Numbered from the stretch's first letter, positions 1-9,035 are shown. The stretch: DNA of 64,000 bases from Streptomyces sp. CoH27 (GCF_020181035.1 NZ_JAIQYY010000009.1:1-64000), one strand, 5' to 3'. The notes: generated by a model not told the origin, from the sequence alone. Made by a program: numbers and translations.

Positions 1-355
1 GGCGAAGCCAGGAGCAAGCCCTGCAGTCCGCCTGAAACAAGATCACCGGACTCTACGAAACTCGGGACAGCTCACCGGCGAGAAGAGCGATGACCCCCTG
101 AGGGGTCACCCGTCTGCGGTGACGGTGCAAGTCGTCCAAGGTCCACAGGGTATGCCGGCTACCGCTTTCGCATGCCGTGCGCGCTTCCGCGTTGCTGATG
201 CGGGAGATCAGGACGTGGGACTGGGTGCGGTGTTCTCCGTCGGCGGGCCCGGCATGGTGATGTCCCTGGCCTGACAGGCGTACCAGGACGACACCCGCAA
301 CCGGTATCAGCTGCTGAAGTGGCTAGACGCGCCGGTGGCACGCCTCATCCCATCA
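1..355. other. No supported gene; left-edge non-coding or decayed stretch
   Basis: No reading frame here shows a recognisable family, a good ribosome site or a domain. The only clear structure is the small hairpin at 91-108. It lies downstream of the minus-strand PAP2-like gene that stops at 356, so it may be its 3' flank. It could also be the degraded end of a gene that starts outside the window. Confidence 0.4.
91..108. terminator. Small perfect hairpin, possible terminator
   Basis: The arms TGACCCC (91-97) and GGGGTCA (102-108) pair perfectly around a 4-nt CTGA loop. No T tract follows, which is usual for actinobacterial terminators. It is 250 bp beyond the nearest minus-strand stop codon, so its role is uncertain. 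Confidence 0.3.
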
Positions 356-955
356 TCAACGGAGTGCCGCGAAGGTAGCAGCCGCGACTGCTGTCCCAAG
401 CAGAGTGCCAGCAATCACCTGGGCCGGCGTGTGGTCCCGGAGTTCGATCCGAGACCAACCGACGACGGCGACCAGGACGTAGCCCAGGAGCGCCCAGGGG
501 TCGTACGTCTGGGCGAGCATGATGACGGCGCCCGCCGAAACGGCCTGGTGGACCGAGATCTTCCAGGCCAGGGTGACGAGAGCCAACGCGGCAAGGGTGA
601 CCAGCATGCTGGCGATGAGGGCACTGAGAACGCGCCGAGCGTCGAGGGTGGTCATGAGAGTGAAGCACGTCAGGACGGACAGGAGGATGACGATCATGAC
701 CAGCAGTCGCGCCTTCCTGGCGCCCACGTTGCGGTCTCCCCACCGCCCTCGCTTGATGCCGTGATCGATGAAGAGCATCGGAATAACTGCTGCGAAGAGC
801 ACTCCGACGAGGCTCCACATCACACCTTGCAGGTGATCCGCCTTCCAGCCGATCATGAGGCATACGGCGACGATCCACGTCTTGGGGTGGAGTCGGTCGC
901 TGATCAGGCGAGCGGTGCGCTGGATGCCGGTTTCGGGGATCTGTATGGAACTCAT
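356..955 (-). CDS. PAP2-like (phosphatidic acid phosphatase type 2 related) membrane protein
   Basis: A 199-residue protein with a soluble N-terminal segment of about 25 residues and then several hydrophobic spans (around 28-60, 80-105, 112-130 and 138-160). The C-terminal part keeps weak versions of PAP2 signatures: a His-Gln-Ala-Val-Ser stretch that resembles motif 2, and SRIELRDHTPAQVIAG, which resembles the motif 3 pattern SRxxLxxHxxxDVxxG. The first motif (KxxxxxxRP) is not evident, so phosphatase activity is doubtful. The start overlaps the stop of the upstream DUF6545-type gene as ATGA, which indicates translational coupling. Substrate unknown. Confidence 0.65.
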   Translation of the reverse strand: MSSIQIPETGIQRTARLISDRLHPKTWIVAVCLMIGWKADHLQGVMWSLVGVLFAAVIPMLFIDHGIKRGRWGDRNVGARKARLLVMIVILLSVLTCFTLMTTLDARRVLSALIASMLVTLAALALVTLAWKISVHQAVSAGAVIMLAQTYDPWALLGYVLVAVVGWSRIELRDHTPAQVIAGTLLGTAVAAATFAALR

Positions 956-1707
956 GCGTTCTGCTTCCGGTTCTCGTCTCGCAACTTCGCTGCTTCCGCC
1001 GTCGCGAAGGCGGAGACAGCGGGGCTACGCTCGTAGGAGGCGCTGACCTGCCGAATCCAACGAAGTTCTTCCGACGGGCTCAGTCCCGCACCGCCCGGCT
1101 GGGGGCGATCTCCCTCGTAGGGCCCGCGGCTGGCGATGGTGAGGGTGGCGGTCTTCAACCAGGCGGCTCCCGCGACTGCCGCACGCTTTTGGGGGCGAAC
1201 GCCTGCTCGCTTCGCCATCTCGTGTGCTCGATGCTGCACCTCCGCGGGCAGGTACTCACGCAGCACGAGTGTGGCGTCGCTGATCTCCACCAGCCGCCGA
1301 TGCAGGAGTAGATGTCTACGTTTGCGTGGGATGTCGAGTGTGAGCCTGACCGCTGGAACCGCCTCGGTAAGTCCTTGCCACAGCGGTTCGATATGACGCA
1401 GTGCTCGTTGTTCGCGCCAGGCTGCCGACGCGACCGAGACGGGGGAGAGGGAACTGCCGAGGATGATGGCGGTGAGGGCAGCAGCCTTGAGGTCGGTCGA
1501 GACGGTGGTCGAATGCTGGATGTCTGCCGCCGTGGCTGTTCCGGGCGCGATGCGGATGAGGTGAAGCAGCCGCTGGACTGCGTAGAGAACACCGAGTGCT
1601 CCGCCCAGGAGCAGCAGCGAGTGGCCGGCGCGAACCCATCGGTCCTTGGAGTGCCGGGCCGCGGTCGCGAAGAGGATCGTGGTGAAGACCATGGAGATGC
1701 CGATGTA
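952..1707 (-). pseudogene. DUF6545 / MAB_1171c-type membrane protein, N-terminally truncated
   Basis: The retained part runs from the last hydrophobic spans into the soluble C-terminal domain. It includes the signature-like stretch REQRALRHIEPLWQGLTEAV, typical of the DUF6545 C-terminal domain of MAB_1171c-family putative transporters. Full members are about 400 residues with roughly seven membrane spans; here only about 250 residues remain. Coding in this frame continues upstream of the Met at 1692 to about 1707 and then runs into a GC-rich dispersed repeat at 1713-1745, beyond which lies an unrelated thiolase fragment. A shorter product starting at 1692 is possible, but the gene is best read as a 5'-deleted remnant. 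It is coupled to the PAP2-like gene by an ATGA overlap. Confidence 0.7.
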
Positions 1708-1712
1708 CAGGG

Positions 1713-1745
1713 TGGGGGGTCCCCCCGGCCGGAGGCTGGGGGAGG
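1713..1745. repeat. Dispersed GC-rich palindromic repeat, copy 1 (at island junction)
   Basis: The core GGGGGGTCCCCCC is followed by GGCCGGAGGCTGGGGGAGG. A close copy lies at 51602-51632 between rhamnose transport genes. The type is familiar as a Streptomyces intergenic repeat. This copy sits exactly between the truncated DUF6545 gene and the truncated thiolase, so it marks a rearrangement point. Confidence 0.65.
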
Positions 1746-2208
1746 CACGATCACCGCGGGCAACGCCTCACCCCTCAATGACGGCGCGGCAGCCCTACTG
1801 CTGGTCGACGAGGAGGGCCTGAAAGCCACCGGTCGCGAGCCGCTCGCCCGCGTGAGCGGCAGCGGCACATCGGCAATTGACCCGCACCACTTCGGACTTG
1901 CCCCAGTCGAGGCCGTCAACCGCGCCCTGACCAAGGCCGGCAAGACCCTCGCCGACCTCGACGTCCTGGAACTCAACGAAGCCTACGCCGCCCAGGTCCT
2001 CGGCTGCCTCGCCGAATGGCCCGAGTTCGACCCGGCGGTCCTCAACCCCCAGGGCGGCGCCATCGCCCTCGGCCACCCCCTCGGCGCCTCTGGCGCCCGC
2101 CTCGCCGGCACCGTCGCCCACCAGCTCGCCCGCCGGGGCAGTGGCACCGGCATCGCAACCCTCTGCATCGGCGTAGGCCAGGGCCTCGCCCTCCTCCTCG
2201 AACGCTGA
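1744..2208 (+). pseudogene. 3' fragment of a pcaF-like acetyl-CoA acetyltransferase (beta-ketoadipyl-CoA thiolase)
   Basis: Recognisable thiolase sequence begins at 1744 with a GTITAGNASPLNDG motif, which normally sits near residue 250 of a 400-residue thiolase. It runs to a normal C-terminus. The His motif GGAIALGHPLGASGAR and the C-terminal Cys motif (Cys-Ile-Gly-Val-Gly-Gln-Gly) are present. The N-terminal half with the nucleophilic Cys is absent, and there is no proper start or ribosome site. Sequence upstream of 1744 is the dispersed repeat. The neighbouring pcaD-like gene suggests this was pcaF of a protocatechuate/beta-ketoadipate operon whose upstream genes were lost at this boundary. 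Confidence 0.8.
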
Positions 2209-2228
2209 GAACCTTCACAGGAGCCGCA

Positions 2229-3041
2229 GTGAAACGCCGCCCTCTGCTGCATCACCGGGTGCTCGGTCCCATCGACGCGCCGCTGCTCGTCCTGGGACAC
2301 TCGCTCGGCACGTCGACGACCGTATGGGACCCCCATGTGGCGGTGCTTGCCGAGAGCCACCGCGTGCTGTGCTACGACCTTCCAGGGCACGGCGGCTCGC
2401 CGAGCGATCTCGTCCGGGATCACAAGCCCGGCCGTACGACAGTCGGCGACCTTGCCCACATGGTCCTGGACCTCGTCGCCCACCACGGCCGGGACCGGTT
2501 CCACTACGCCGGCATCTCGCTCGGCGGCGGTGTGGGGGTGCACCTCGCACTGCATCAGCCGGACCACATCGCCTCGCTGGCGCTGGTCTGTTCCTCGGCG
2601 TACTTCGGCCCGCCGCAGTTCTGGCAGGAGCGCGCCGCTCTCGTACGACGCGAGGGAACCGGCGCCCTGCTCGACGCCATGCCCGGCCGCTGGTTCGCCG
2701 ATCCCGGCACAGCCGCGACCTCCCTCGGGAAGACGTTCCTGCAGGACCTCGCTACCGCCGACCCGATCGGCTACGCCGCCTGCTGCGACGCCCTTGCCGC
2801 CTACGACGTTCGGCGCGACCTGAGAAGGATCGCCGCCCCCACGCTCGTGCTCGGTGGCTCCCAGGACACCGCCACACCCCTGCCACATGCCCGGGAACTC
2901 GCCGAGGGGATTTCCGGGGCGAAGTCGGTGACGGTGGATACGGGTCATCTCGCCGTGGAAGAGCCACAGGCCGTCGGGGCGGCGTTGCTGGCCCATCTCC
3001 GAATGGCGGGCGGCGCGGAGGACGCCGACCGGAGCTCGTAG
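2229..3041 (+). CDS. pcaD: Alpha/beta hydrolase, 3-oxoadipate enol-lactonase type
   Basis: A 270-residue alpha/beta hydrolase that probably opens 3-oxoadipate enol-lactone to 3-oxoadipate in the beta-ketoadipate pathway. The oxyanion-hole HSLG motif lies near residue 24, the nucleophile Ser97 is in AGISLGG, an Asp is in GGSQDTATP, and the catalytic His is in TGHLAVEEP. Unlike PcaL, it has no fused carboxymuconolactone decarboxylase domain. The GTG start at 2229 has AGGAG at 2219-2223. It follows the pcaF remnant by 20 bp and precedes the XRE-cupin gene by 9 bp. Its partner enzymes are missing from the window, so it is either orphaned or acts on another lactone or ester. Confidence 0.65.
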   Translation: MKRRPLLHHRVLGPIDAPLLVLGHSLGTSTTVWDPHVAVLAESHRVLCYDLPGHGGSPSDLVRDHKPGRTTVGDLAHMVLDLVAHHGRDRFHYAGISLGGGVGVHLALHQPDHIASLALVCSSAYFGPPQFWQERAALVRREGTGALLDAMPGRWFADPGTAATSLGKTFLQDLATADPIGYAACCDALAAYDVRRDLRRIAAPTLVLGGSQDTATPLPHARELAEGISGAKSVTVDTGHLAVEEPQAVGAALLAHLRMAGGAEDADRSS

Positions 3042-3050
3042 AGTGGCTGT

Positions 3051-3662
3051 GTGTCACAAGGAAACGCCGTCGTCGCGCGCAATGTGCGCCTTCTCAGGGA
3101 GCAGCGCGGCCTGTCCCTGGCCGAGCTGGCCCGCCGGGCGGGGCTGGCCAAGCAGACACTGTCGAATCTGGAGCAGGGCACGGGCAACCCCACGGTCGAC
3201 ACCCTGTTCTCCATCGCCACGGCCCTCGGCGTGCCGGTGACCCGGCTGGTCGCCGAGCGGGAACAGGTCATCACCGTGCAGCGGGGCGACGAGGTTGTCT
3301 GGGAGCAGCACGGAAGGTACGAGTCACGGTCGCTCGACCACATCTACGGCTCAGGTGTCATCGAGAACTACGTGGTGCGCATCGGCCGGCACAGCGACGG
3401 TGCGGACATGCCGTCCGAACCGCACCCGGTGGGCACGCTGGAGCACCTCTACGTCATCAGCGGCAAGGTACGCGTGGGGCCTGTCGACAGCCCGCTGGAG
3501 CTTGACGAGGGGGATTTCGCGCGCTATCCGGGCGACCGGCCCCACGTGTACGAGTCACTGGCGGACGAGAGCCTGGTGCACATCGTGGTGAGCGTGCCGC
3601 GCGTCCAGCCTGGCACCGGCGGTACGAACCTGGCGCGGACCCACGGGAACGAACGACGCTGA
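3051..3662 (+). CDS. XRE-family regulator with C-terminal cupin domain
   Basis: A 203-residue cytoplasmic regulator. The N-terminal helix-turn-helix (about residues 8-62) contains LAELARRAGLAKQTLSNLEQ, a textbook XRE recognition helix. The C-terminal cupin (about 110-185) includes HPVGTLEHLYVISGKV and DEGDFARYPGDRPHVYES, a likely effector-binding beta-barrel. The GTG start is 9 bp after the pcaD-like stop, so the two are probably co-transcribed. HTH-cupin regulators often govern small-molecule catabolism; the effector is not visible. The downstream gene is convergent. Confidence 0.8.
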   Translation: MSQGNAVVARNVRLLREQRGLSLAELARRAGLAKQTLSNLEQGTGNPTVDTLFSIATALGVPVTRLVAEREQVITVQRGDEVVWEQHGRYESRSLDHIYGSGVIENYVVRIGRHSDGADMPSEPHPVGTLEHLYVISGKVRVGPVDSPLELDEGDFARYPGDRPHVYESLADESLVHIVVSVPRVQPGTGGTNLARTHGNERR

Positions 3663-3998
3663 GCTTCGCCGCACCTGGTGTGCCGCATCTCGGCACAACC
3701 GATTGGCCCACCCCCGGGACAGGGCGGAATCTGGCGTTGGCCGCTCGTCAGGGCGGTCCGGGGCCGCCAGGCGTGAGCGTCCGGGCTATACCGTGGTGCT
3801 CTTGCGCGCACGCCTGGCCGGCCACCGTTCTCCGCGTCCGGACCAGGGGTGGTCATGTCGGAGACCGGGATCCATCCACAAACGGGTGGGGCCGGACAGT
3901 CCGCGACGGCATGGCACGCGGATCGGCCGGGTCGGCGTGTCCGATCCGCCGGCTCGGTGACCTCGGTGCCGCGCATGCCGGGGGCACCGGCGGTCCGC
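3663..3998. other. Intergenic region between convergent regulator genes; nothing recognised
   Basis: This 336-bp stretch separates the stop codons of the XRE-cupin and IclR genes. Open frames are present, as expected in GC-rich DNA, but none shows a domain, plausible codon pattern or ribosome site. No strong terminator hairpin was seen. Confidence 0.5.
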
Positions 3999-4850
3999 TC
4001 AGGCCGCCGGCGGCCTGCTCACGTCGTACGGCGCTGCCGCTTGGCGTCCCTTCGCTGCGGTGAGGGCGCGTGCCGCCTCGAAGGCCACGCGGCGCAGGGC
4101 CGGGGCGTATCGGGACGGCTCGAAGCGGTGGTGGGCGCCGGCGACCGAGAGCGCCGCCACCGGACGTCCAGAGGCACCCATGATCGGCACTGCGACGCAG
4201 GTCAGACCGGGGGCGGCTTCCTGCCGGTCGTATGCGATGCCGTCCTGGCGGATGCGCCGCAGCTCCTCCCGGAACCGTCGCGGGTCGGCGAGGGTGTACT
4301 CGGTGCGGGCCGGGAGGCCGGCCGACACGGCAGCCTCGGCCGCGTCGTGGTCGAAGGCCAGCAGGGCCTTGCCGACGCCGGTGCAGTACGCGGGCAGCCG
4401 GACGCCGATCTTGGAGGGGGAGCGGGCGGCCCGGTGGCCGTGGATCTTGTTGACGTACACGATGTCGGTGCCACGCAGGACAGCCAGGTGCACGGTCTCG
4501 TGCGTCAGCTCGTACAGGTCCACGAGATGCGGCAGCAGCTGATCGCGGAGCAGCACTGGCGTCGCACCGTACACTCGCTCGCCCATGGTGAAGAGCTCGC
4601 TGCCCAGTCGGTAGTTGCTGCCGACCCGCTCGACGAGATCGTTGCGCTGGAGGATGCCCAGCAGACGGAAGGCGGTCGACTTGGTCAGCTGCGAGCGGCG
4701 GGCCAGTTCGCTGACGCCGATCTCCCCTTCCATCGAGGCGAGCGACTTCAGAAGAACCAACGCCTTGTCGACCGCGGTCTGCTGGCCGTCGGCCGGCGCG
4801 CCGTGTGGTGCGTGTGCGGCGGTGTCGGCAGAGGAGGACTGGACTGGCAT
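3999..4850 (-). CDS. IclR-family transcriptional regulator
   Basis: A 283-residue regulator with an N-terminal winged helix (about residues 24-85, with GEIGVSELARRSQLTKSTAFRLL) and a C-terminal IclR effector domain (about 100-265). The family commonly controls aromatic-acid catabolic operons. The chosen ATG (4850) has GGAG just upstream; an in-frame ATG at 4880 lacks a ribosome site. It is divergent from the hydratase at 5018 that heads the dioxygenase cluster, and a 14-bp palindrome lies just upstream of its start. It is therefore the best candidate regulator for that cluster and for itself. Confidence 0.85.
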   Translation of the reverse strand: MPVQSSSADTAAHAPHGAPADGQQTAVDKALVLLKSLASMEGEIGVSELARRSQLTKSTAFRLLGILQRNDLVERVGSNYRLGSELFTMGERVYGATPVLLRDQLLPHLVDLYELTHETVHLAVLRGTDIVYVNKIHGHRAARSPSKIGVRLPAYCTGVGKALLAFDHDAAEAAVSAGLPARTEYTLADPRRFREELRRIRQDGIAYDRQEAAPGLTCVAVPIMGASGRPVAALSVAGAHHRFEPSRYAPALRRVAFEAARALTAAKGRQAAAPYDVSRPPAA

Positions 4851-4885
4851 AGCGGGCTCCGGTGATCCGTGGAGAGCCATTAAAT

Positions 4886-4899
4886 TGGACGTGCGTCCA
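4886..4899. promoter_or_regulatory. Candidate IclR operator palindrome
   Basis: TGGACG-TG-CGTCCA is a perfect 14-bp inverted repeat, 36 bp upstream of the preferred IclR start and about 120 bp upstream of the divergent hydratase. Its place in the divergent promoter region fits an operator for the IclR protein. Binding is inferred. Confidence 0.5.
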
Positions 4900-5017
4900 C
4901 TGTAAGTGCACATTTCGTGGTTGTAAACGTCCGGCGCGCAGTGTGGCGGGCGCCTCCTGATCGCGTGCCGCTCCACGGCACGGGCAGTGGGCGGATCGGT
5001 CTCCGACAGCGTCTGCT

Positions 5018-5872
5018 GTGTGCATGCAGCGTCACGACACCGCGGCCCCGGCCGCCGTCCTGCCCGCCTCGCGTCCCCCCTCCGACGTGGGGCTCAGTGA
5101 GCTGGCCGCGCTGCTGCGGCAGGCCGAGGCCACCCGAACACCCCTTCCACCGCTTACTGAGCTGTGCGCAGGACTGGATCGGGACGGCGCCTACGCCGTG
5201 CAGGCCATCAACACCCGGCAGCGGCTGGCGCGCGGGGACCGGATGGTGGGGCTCAAGACAGGCCTCACCTCTCTGCCCATGCAGCAGCAGCTGGGCGTGC
5301 GTGAACCGCATTCCGGTGTGCTCTACCAGTCGATGGTCGTCAACGACGGCGGCACTGTCCTGTCCGGCGAGTTGATTGCGCCCCGGGTCGAGGCCGAGAT
5401 CGGCTTCGTGATGGGCAGGGCACTGGCGGGCTCAGCAGTGACGGTAGACGACGCGAACGCGGCCGTGGCCCAGGTGCTCCTGATGGCGGAGGTCATGGAC
5501 AGCCGGATCGCCGACTGGCGGATCGGGCTGGTCGACACCGTGGCGGACAACGCCAGCGCCGGGCGGATCGTGGTCGGCCAGCCCGTCGATGCCACGCCAG
5601 AGCTGCTCAGGTCCCTCCGGGACGAGTGCCTGGAGTTGTACGCCGACGGCAGGCGCGTCGCGATGGGCCTGGGCGCCGAGGTGTTCGGTGACCCCCTGGA
5701 AGCGGTGGCGTGGCTGGCCCGGACGCTCCACGCGCACGGCAGCGCTCTCCACCCGGGCGAGCTGCTGCTCACCGGGTCTGTGCACGCCAGCGTCCCACTG
5801 ACACCGGGCTCTCGGCTCTGCGTGCGGTCCGGCACCGGCCGCCTGCCCGAACTGACCGTCACCGTCCGATGA
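5018..5872 (+). CDS. 2-keto-4-pentenoate hydratase / 2-oxohexenedioate decarboxylase family protein
   Basis: A 284-residue member of the MhpD/DmpE/DmpH family. These enzymes hydrate 2-hydroxypenta-2,4-dienoate or decarboxylate 4-oxalocrotonate in meta-cleavage pathways. Family signatures are GLKTGLTS, a conserved acidic region [31 protein letters not shown] and a C-terminal LTGSVHASVPLTPGS segment. It is a paralogue of the hydratase at 17768. The GTG at 5018 or the ATG at 5024 may be the start; neither has a strong ribosome site. It leads the dioxygenase gene cluster, 148 bp ahead of the alpha subunit. Which of the two reactions it catalyses cannot be read from sequence. Confidence 0.8.
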   Translation: MCMQRHDTAAPAAVLPASRPPSDVGLSELAALLRQAEATRTPLPPLTELCAGLDRDGAYAVQAINTRQRLARGDRMVGLKTGLTSLPMQQQLGVREPHSGVLYQSMVVNDGGTVLSGELIAPRVEAEIGFVMGRALAGSAVTVDDANAAVAQVLLMAEVMDSRIADWRIGLVDTVADNASAGRIVVGQPVDATPELLRSLRDECLELYADGRRVAMGLGAEVFGDPLEAVAWLARTLHAHGSALHPGELLLTGSVHASVPLTPGSRLCVRSGTGRLPELTVTVR

Positions 5873-6020
5873 ACCACCAGCGAGGAAGCGGGGGAGCCGC
5901 CATGCCACCGCGTGAACCGGAGCGCTCCGACCCTTCGGGTGTGCACCTGAACGCACGCCGAACCACCAGCCCACGAGGGCGGCGCAGCGCGCGCCCGATC
6001 CGGCCCGAGGAGGCCCAGCG

Positions 6021-7379
6021 ATGACAACCACGCCCGCCCGGCCGGCAGACCGCCTGGCTCGCGTACCCGAGCCGGCCGTCGACGTCAGCCCTTACTTCGA
6101 CCTCGACCGCGGTCTGGTCGACCGCACGATCTTCAGCGACCAGGCCGTCTACCGGCAGGAGCTGCGCCGCGTTTTCGCGCCCAGCTGGCTGTTCCTCGCG
6201 CACGAGAGCCAGTTCACGAAGCCCGGTGACTTCTTCACCACCTACATGGGCGAGGACCCGGTCATCGTCACCATGGGCAAGGACCGGAAACTGCGTGCCT
6301 TCCTCAACGCCTGCCGCCACCGCGGCATGCGGGTGTGCCGCGCCGACGCGGGGGCGACGAAGGCGTTCACGTGCAGCTACCACGGCTGGTCCTACGACAC
6401 CTCCGGGAAGCTGATCAACGTCCCCAACGGAGGGGACTACCCCGCCCACTTCGAGCAGGACCAGTGGGGACTGATCGAGGTCGCGCAACTCGACACGTAC
6501 AAGGGACTCGTCTTCGCGACCTGGAACCCCGAGGCCCCGCCCCTGGTGGAGGCGCTCGGCGGACTGACCTGGTACCTGGACGCGATGCTCGACCACGACC
6601 CGGAGGGCACCGAGGCCGTCGGCGGGGTGCACAAGTGGGTGCTGGAGGGCAACTGGAAGCTCGCCGCCGAGCAGTTCGCCTCCGACTGGTACCACGTCAA
6701 CATCTCGCACGCCTCCGCGCTGATGGTCATGTCACCCACCGGCAAGGGCCCCAAGACGGAGATCGTGCAGACGCCGGGCCGGCAGTACACCGACTCGCTG
6801 GGGCACGGGCACGGCTTTCCGACGCACCCCAAGAGCCGTTTCGACGACCGTGTCGTACACGAGTGGACCGACTACGAGGCGCTGCGCGAACGGCTTGGTG
6901 ACGCCCGGGTCGAGGGGCCGATGACCACCGGGCACGGCACCGTCTTCCCGAACTTCTCCTACCTGCCGGTCAACGGCTCCATCCGCGTGTGGCACCCCAA
7001 GGGCCCGGACAAGATGGAGGTCTGGGCCTGGACCATCGTCGACAAGTCGATGCCGGACGAGGTCAAGAACGCCCAACGCATCTACAACCTGCGCACGTTC
7101 GGGCCGAGCGGCATCTTCGAGCAGGACGACGGCGAGAACTGGAGCGAGTGCCAGTCCACCGCGCACGGCTTCGTGGCCGGCTCCATGACGCTCAACTACC
7201 AGATGGGACTGGGGCTTCAGTCCGAGGACGGCGTCCACCCCGGCACCACCGGCCGCCTCTACAGCGACGGCGCCGCCCGCGGCTTCTACGCCCGCTGGCG
7301 CGACCTGATGAACACGCCCGCCTGGCACGAGAAGAACACCGAGAAGAACACCGAGAAGAACCCCGAGGACACCCCATGA
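6021..7379 (+). CDS. Rieske ring-hydroxylating dioxygenase, alpha (catalytic) subunit
   Basis: A 452-residue oxygenase large subunit that cis-dihydroxylates an aromatic ring using O2 and electrons from the Rieske ferredoxin. The Rieske [2Fe-2S] site is Cys98-x-His100 and Cys118-x2-His121. The mononuclear iron ligands fit Asp222/His225/His230 in SDWYHVNISH and an Asp near 369-370 (EQDDGENW). Length and motif order match the toluene/biphenyl and phenylpropionate (HcaE-like) branch. The C-terminus carries a short lysine/asparagine repeat (EKNTEKNTEKN) outside the fold. GAGGAG precedes the ATG. The stop overlaps the ferredoxin start as ATGA. Exact substrate unknown; the downstream MhpB type favours a phenylpropanoid-like acid. 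Confidence 0.92.
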   Translation: MTTTPARPADRLARVPEPAVDVSPYFDLDRGLVDRTIFSDQAVYRQELRRVFAPSWLFLAHESQFTKPGDFFTTYMGEDPVIVTMGKDRKLRAFLNACRHRGMRVCRADAGATKAFTCSYHGWSYDTSGKLINVPNGGDYPAHFEQDQWGLIEVAQLDTYKGLVFATWNPEAPPLVEALGGLTWYLDAMLDHDPEGTEAVGGVHKWVLEGNWKLAAEQFASDWYHVNISHASALMVMSPTGKGPKTEIVQTPGRQYTDSLGHGHGFPTHPKSRFDDRVVHEWTDYEALRERLGDARVEGPMTTGHGTVFPNFSYLPVNGSIRVWHPKGPDKMEVWAWTIVDKSMPDEVKNAQRIYNLRTFGPSGIFEQDDGENWSECQSTAHGFVAGSMTLNYQMGLGLQSEDGVHPGTTGRLYSDGAARGFYARWRDLMNTPAWHEKNTEKNTEKNPEDTP

Positions 7380-7723
7380 GCACCACCGGCACCGGCATCC
7401 GGGTCGCCGCCGTCGGCGACATCGAGGAGGGCGAGGCGCTGAAGGTGCCCGCCGAGACCACCGGCCACATCGACGCCATCGCCGTCTTCCACGAGGGCGG
7501 CGCCTACTACGCCCTCGACGACACCTGCACCCACGGCCAGGCATCGCTCGCCGACGGCTGGATCGAGGACGGCGAGGTCGAGTGCCCGCTGCACAGCGCC
7601 CGCTTCTGCCTCAAGTCCGGCGAACCGCAGTGCATGCCCGCCACCCTCGCCCAGCGCACCCACCGGGTCGAGGTGCGCGAGGGTGAGGTCTGGCTGCACC
7701 CCGGCGAGGAGGCCGACGCATGA
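7376..7723 (+). CDS. Rieske-type ferredoxin component of the dioxygenase
   Basis: A 115-residue electron carrier that feeds the oxygenase. The [2Fe-2S] ligands are Cys51-x-His53 and Cys70-x2-His73 (CTHG and CPLH). Size is normal for BphF/HcaC-type ferredoxins. It is coupled by ATGA overlaps to the alpha subunit upstream and the reductase downstream, so the three are almost certainly made from one message. Confidence 0.92.
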   Translation: MSTTGTGIRVAAVGDIEEGEALKVPAETTGHIDAIAVFHEGGAYYALDDTCTHGQASLADGWIEDGEVECPLHSARFCLKSGEPQCMPATLAQRTHRVEVREGEVWLHPGEEADA

Positions 7724-8940
7724 GCGGGCCACGGCGTATCGCCGTCGTCGGCGCGGGCCTGGCCGCCGTCTCGACCTGCGACGCGCTGCGCGCCCAGGGC
7801 TACGACGGCGAGCTCGTGCTGTACTCCGCCGAGCGCGGGCTGCCCTACGACCGCCCGCCACTCAGCAAGGACGTCCTGCTCGGCAAGTCCCGCCGCGAGA
7901 ACATCCTGTTGCGGCCCGAGCAGTGGTACGACGAGCAGGGCATAGAACTCCGCGAGGGCGCCCCGGTCCGGGCGATCCGCCCGCACGAGGGCGGACTGGA
8001 GCTGGCCGACGGCGAGCTTGCCGCAGCCGACCGGATCGTGCTGGCCACCGGCGGCACCGCGCGCCCCCTGCCGGTGGCGGGCGGCGACGACCCGGCCGTA
8101 CACCTGCTGCGCACCTGGGAGGACGCCGAACGCCTGCGGGAGCGCCTGCTGCCCGGCGCCCGGGTGGCGGTGATCGGTGCCGGGCTGATCGGTGCGGAGA
8201 CCGCGGCCGTCGCCCACGCCCTGGGCTGCCGCGTCACCCTCATCGACCCGCTACCGGTGCCACTGTCCGCAGCGGTCGGGGAGGACATCGCGAACGCACT
8301 GCATCTGAGGCACTCCGCCGAAGGCATCGGCGTCCTGACCGCCGGCGTCGAATGCATCGAGCGCCGTCCAGGCAATCTTGGAGTCCTGCTGCACCTCACC
8401 GGCTACGGGGCACCCGTGCTCGCCGACACCGTGGTGGTCGGCATCGGCATGCGTCCGGCCACGGAACTGGCCGAGGCCGCGGGGCTGAACGTCGACAACG
8501 GTGTGGTCGTCCACCCCGGTCAGCGCACCTCCCACCCCAATGTCTTCGCCGTCGGCGACGTCGCCCGCCCCGAGGGGCACAAGGTCCGTCATGAGCACTG
8601 GGAGGCCGCCCAGCGCGACGGCGAGGCCGCCGCCCACGGCATCCTCGGCAGCCCCCTGCCGTCCTTCGGCGCTTCCTGGTTCTGGTCCGACCGGCACGGC
8701 TCCCGGCTGGAGGCGGTCGGCACCATGGCAGACGCCGAGCGCGCCGTGCTGCGCGGGGCTCCGGACGACGGCGCCTTCACCGTCTTCGGGCTGCTGGGCG
8801 ACCGGCTGGTGGCCGCGGCCGCCATCGACCGACCACGCGACATCAAGGCCGCCCGGCGGATCATCGATCGCGGTGTCGCTGTCTACGCGGCCCTCCTGTC
8901 CGACGAGAGTGCGGATCTGCGCACGCTGCTGAAGCGCTGA
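7720..8940 (+). CDS. FAD-dependent ferredoxin reductase of the dioxygenase
   Basis: A 406-residue reductase that passes electrons from NAD(P)H to the Rieske ferredoxin. The N-terminal FAD motif is VVGAGLAAVSTC, a second dinucleotide fold (VAVIGAGLIGAETA, near residue 150) binds NADH, and VFAVGDVA (near 275) is the FAD-ribityl motif. A reductase C-terminal domain follows. Length matches BphG/HcaD-type enzymes. The start codon overlaps the ferredoxin stop. A 95-bp gap separates it from the beta subunit. Confidence 0.9.
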   Translation: MSGPRRIAVVGAGLAAVSTCDALRAQGYDGELVLYSAERGLPYDRPPLSKDVLLGKSRRENILLRPEQWYDEQGIELREGAPVRAIRPHEGGLELADGELAAADRIVLATGGTARPLPVAGGDDPAVHLLRTWEDAERLRERLLPGARVAVIGAGLIGAETAAVAHALGCRVTLIDPLPVPLSAAVGEDIANALHLRHSAEGIGVLTAGVECIERRPGNLGVLLHLTGYGAPVLADTVVVGIGMRPATELAEAAGLNVDNGVVVHPGQRTSHPNVFAVGDVARPEGHKVRHEHWEAAQRDGEAAAHGILGSPLPSFGASWFWSDRHGSRLEAVGTMADAERAVLRGAPDDGAFTVFGLLGDRLVAAAAIDRPRDIKAARRIIDRGVAVYAALLSDESADLRTLLKR

Positions 8941-9035
8941 ACCGCCACGTGCCGCCTTGTGGCACACGCGCTCCCCGAACCGCCCCCTCCGCGCTGGAAT
9001 GGCACCACCCGGCGCGGCCCGCAGGAGGACCCCCG

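Noticed and set aside
335..1036. Long plus-strand open frame over the PAP2-like gene
   Set aside because: It is antisense to a frame with clear membrane spans and family motifs, and its composition (Asp/Glu/Arg/His-rich) is typical of an opposite-strand shadow in GC-rich DNA.
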